The notes beneath the pieces are model-generated. The model was not told where the DNA came from. It saw nothing but the letters and a program-made list of their open reading frames with translations, and did no database searches. A stretch of DNA of 6,903 bases from Acidobacteriota bacterium (GTDB lineage: Bacteria > Acidobacteriota > Terriglobia > Bryobacterales > JACQDG01): positions 1 through 6,903 of the forward strand of contig JACQDI010000602.1 of NCBI GenBank assembly GCA_016201195.1, in the 5' to 3' direction. The position numbers and the translations under genes are program-made. The stretch's first letter is position 1. Each line of letters starts with the position of its first letter. Shown piece by piece: positions 6,817 to 6,903 of the stretch.

Positions 6817-6841
6817 GAGAAAACCACCCCTTTCTACCTCC

Positions 6842-6847
6842 ATTATA
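6842..6847 (-). promoter_or_regulatory. -10 box (TATAAT) for the ParB-like gene
   Basis: A perfect TATAAT on the minus strand predicts a start near 6835. The leader would be about 20 nt and contain the purine-rich AAAGGGGTGG, ending at ATG 6816. The matching -35 region (about 6865-6870) is poor. If correct, the 23 extra residues encoded from GTG 6885 are not made. Confidence 0.5.
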
Positions 6848-6903
6848 TGGGGCGTGTCCAGAAGAGCAGGGTCCGCGTCTGTCACAATGGAGGTGTGCTC
6901 CGC

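Overview
The window looks like a stretch of chromosome from a high-GC soil bacterium. The best guess is an Acidobacteriota member of the Solibacter/Bryobacter type. That is an inference from gene content: a Tat-exported Gfo/Idh/MocA oxidoreductase followed by a secreted PQQ-type beta-propeller protein, a membrane-anchored HEAT protein, and short tandem-repeat blocks at gene starts. Nothing in the window fixes the taxonomy. Two core lines counted by eye gave about 63-65% GC, while the 5080-5805 gene is nearer 47-55%.

Left part (1-1250). A FadM/YbgC-like acyl-CoA thioesterase on the minus strand carries an in-frame TGA and runs off the left edge. Only 33 bp away, a small dicluster [4Fe-4S] ferredoxin-like protein reads on the plus strand from a good -10 box and ribosome binding site. 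Facing it on the minus strand is a hicB-hicA toxin-antitoxin pair. The antitoxin is intact, but the toxin frame is broken by two one-base insertions in homopolymers. Three lesions in about 870 bp mean either local gene decay or uncorrected base errors.

Middle (1249-4876). A minus-strand gene encodes a membrane-anchored protein with HEAT repeats and a lipoyl-like segment. It is immediately upstream of hicBA and probably co-transcribed with it. It diverges from a plus-strand pair, the Tat-dependent Gfo/Idh/MocA dehydrogenase and the secreted PQQ-like propeller protein. These two are 41 bp apart and probably form an operon for carbohydrate or cyclitol oxidation at the cell envelope. The divergent spacer holds a perfect 30-bp inverted repeat built from 8-nt tandem units. 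The spacer inside the operon is a 7-nt tandem repeat that supplies several Shine-Dalgarno-like sequences.

Right part (4877-6903). This is accessory-looking: a lower-GC orphan secreted protein of unknown function, a spacer with a possible 35-codon ORF behind a consensus Shine-Dalgarno and a perfect 7-bp hairpin, and a ParB-like DNA-binding protein of plasmid/phage type whose tail faintly resembles an MT-A70 methyltransferase fragment. No rRNA, tRNA, CRISPR array or complete insertion sequence was seen, and no gene-free stretch exceeds 300 bases. I do not see a convincing new multi-gene system. The oddest items are the octamer inverted repeat, the broken hicA beside an intact hicB, and the HEAT/lipoyl hybrid.
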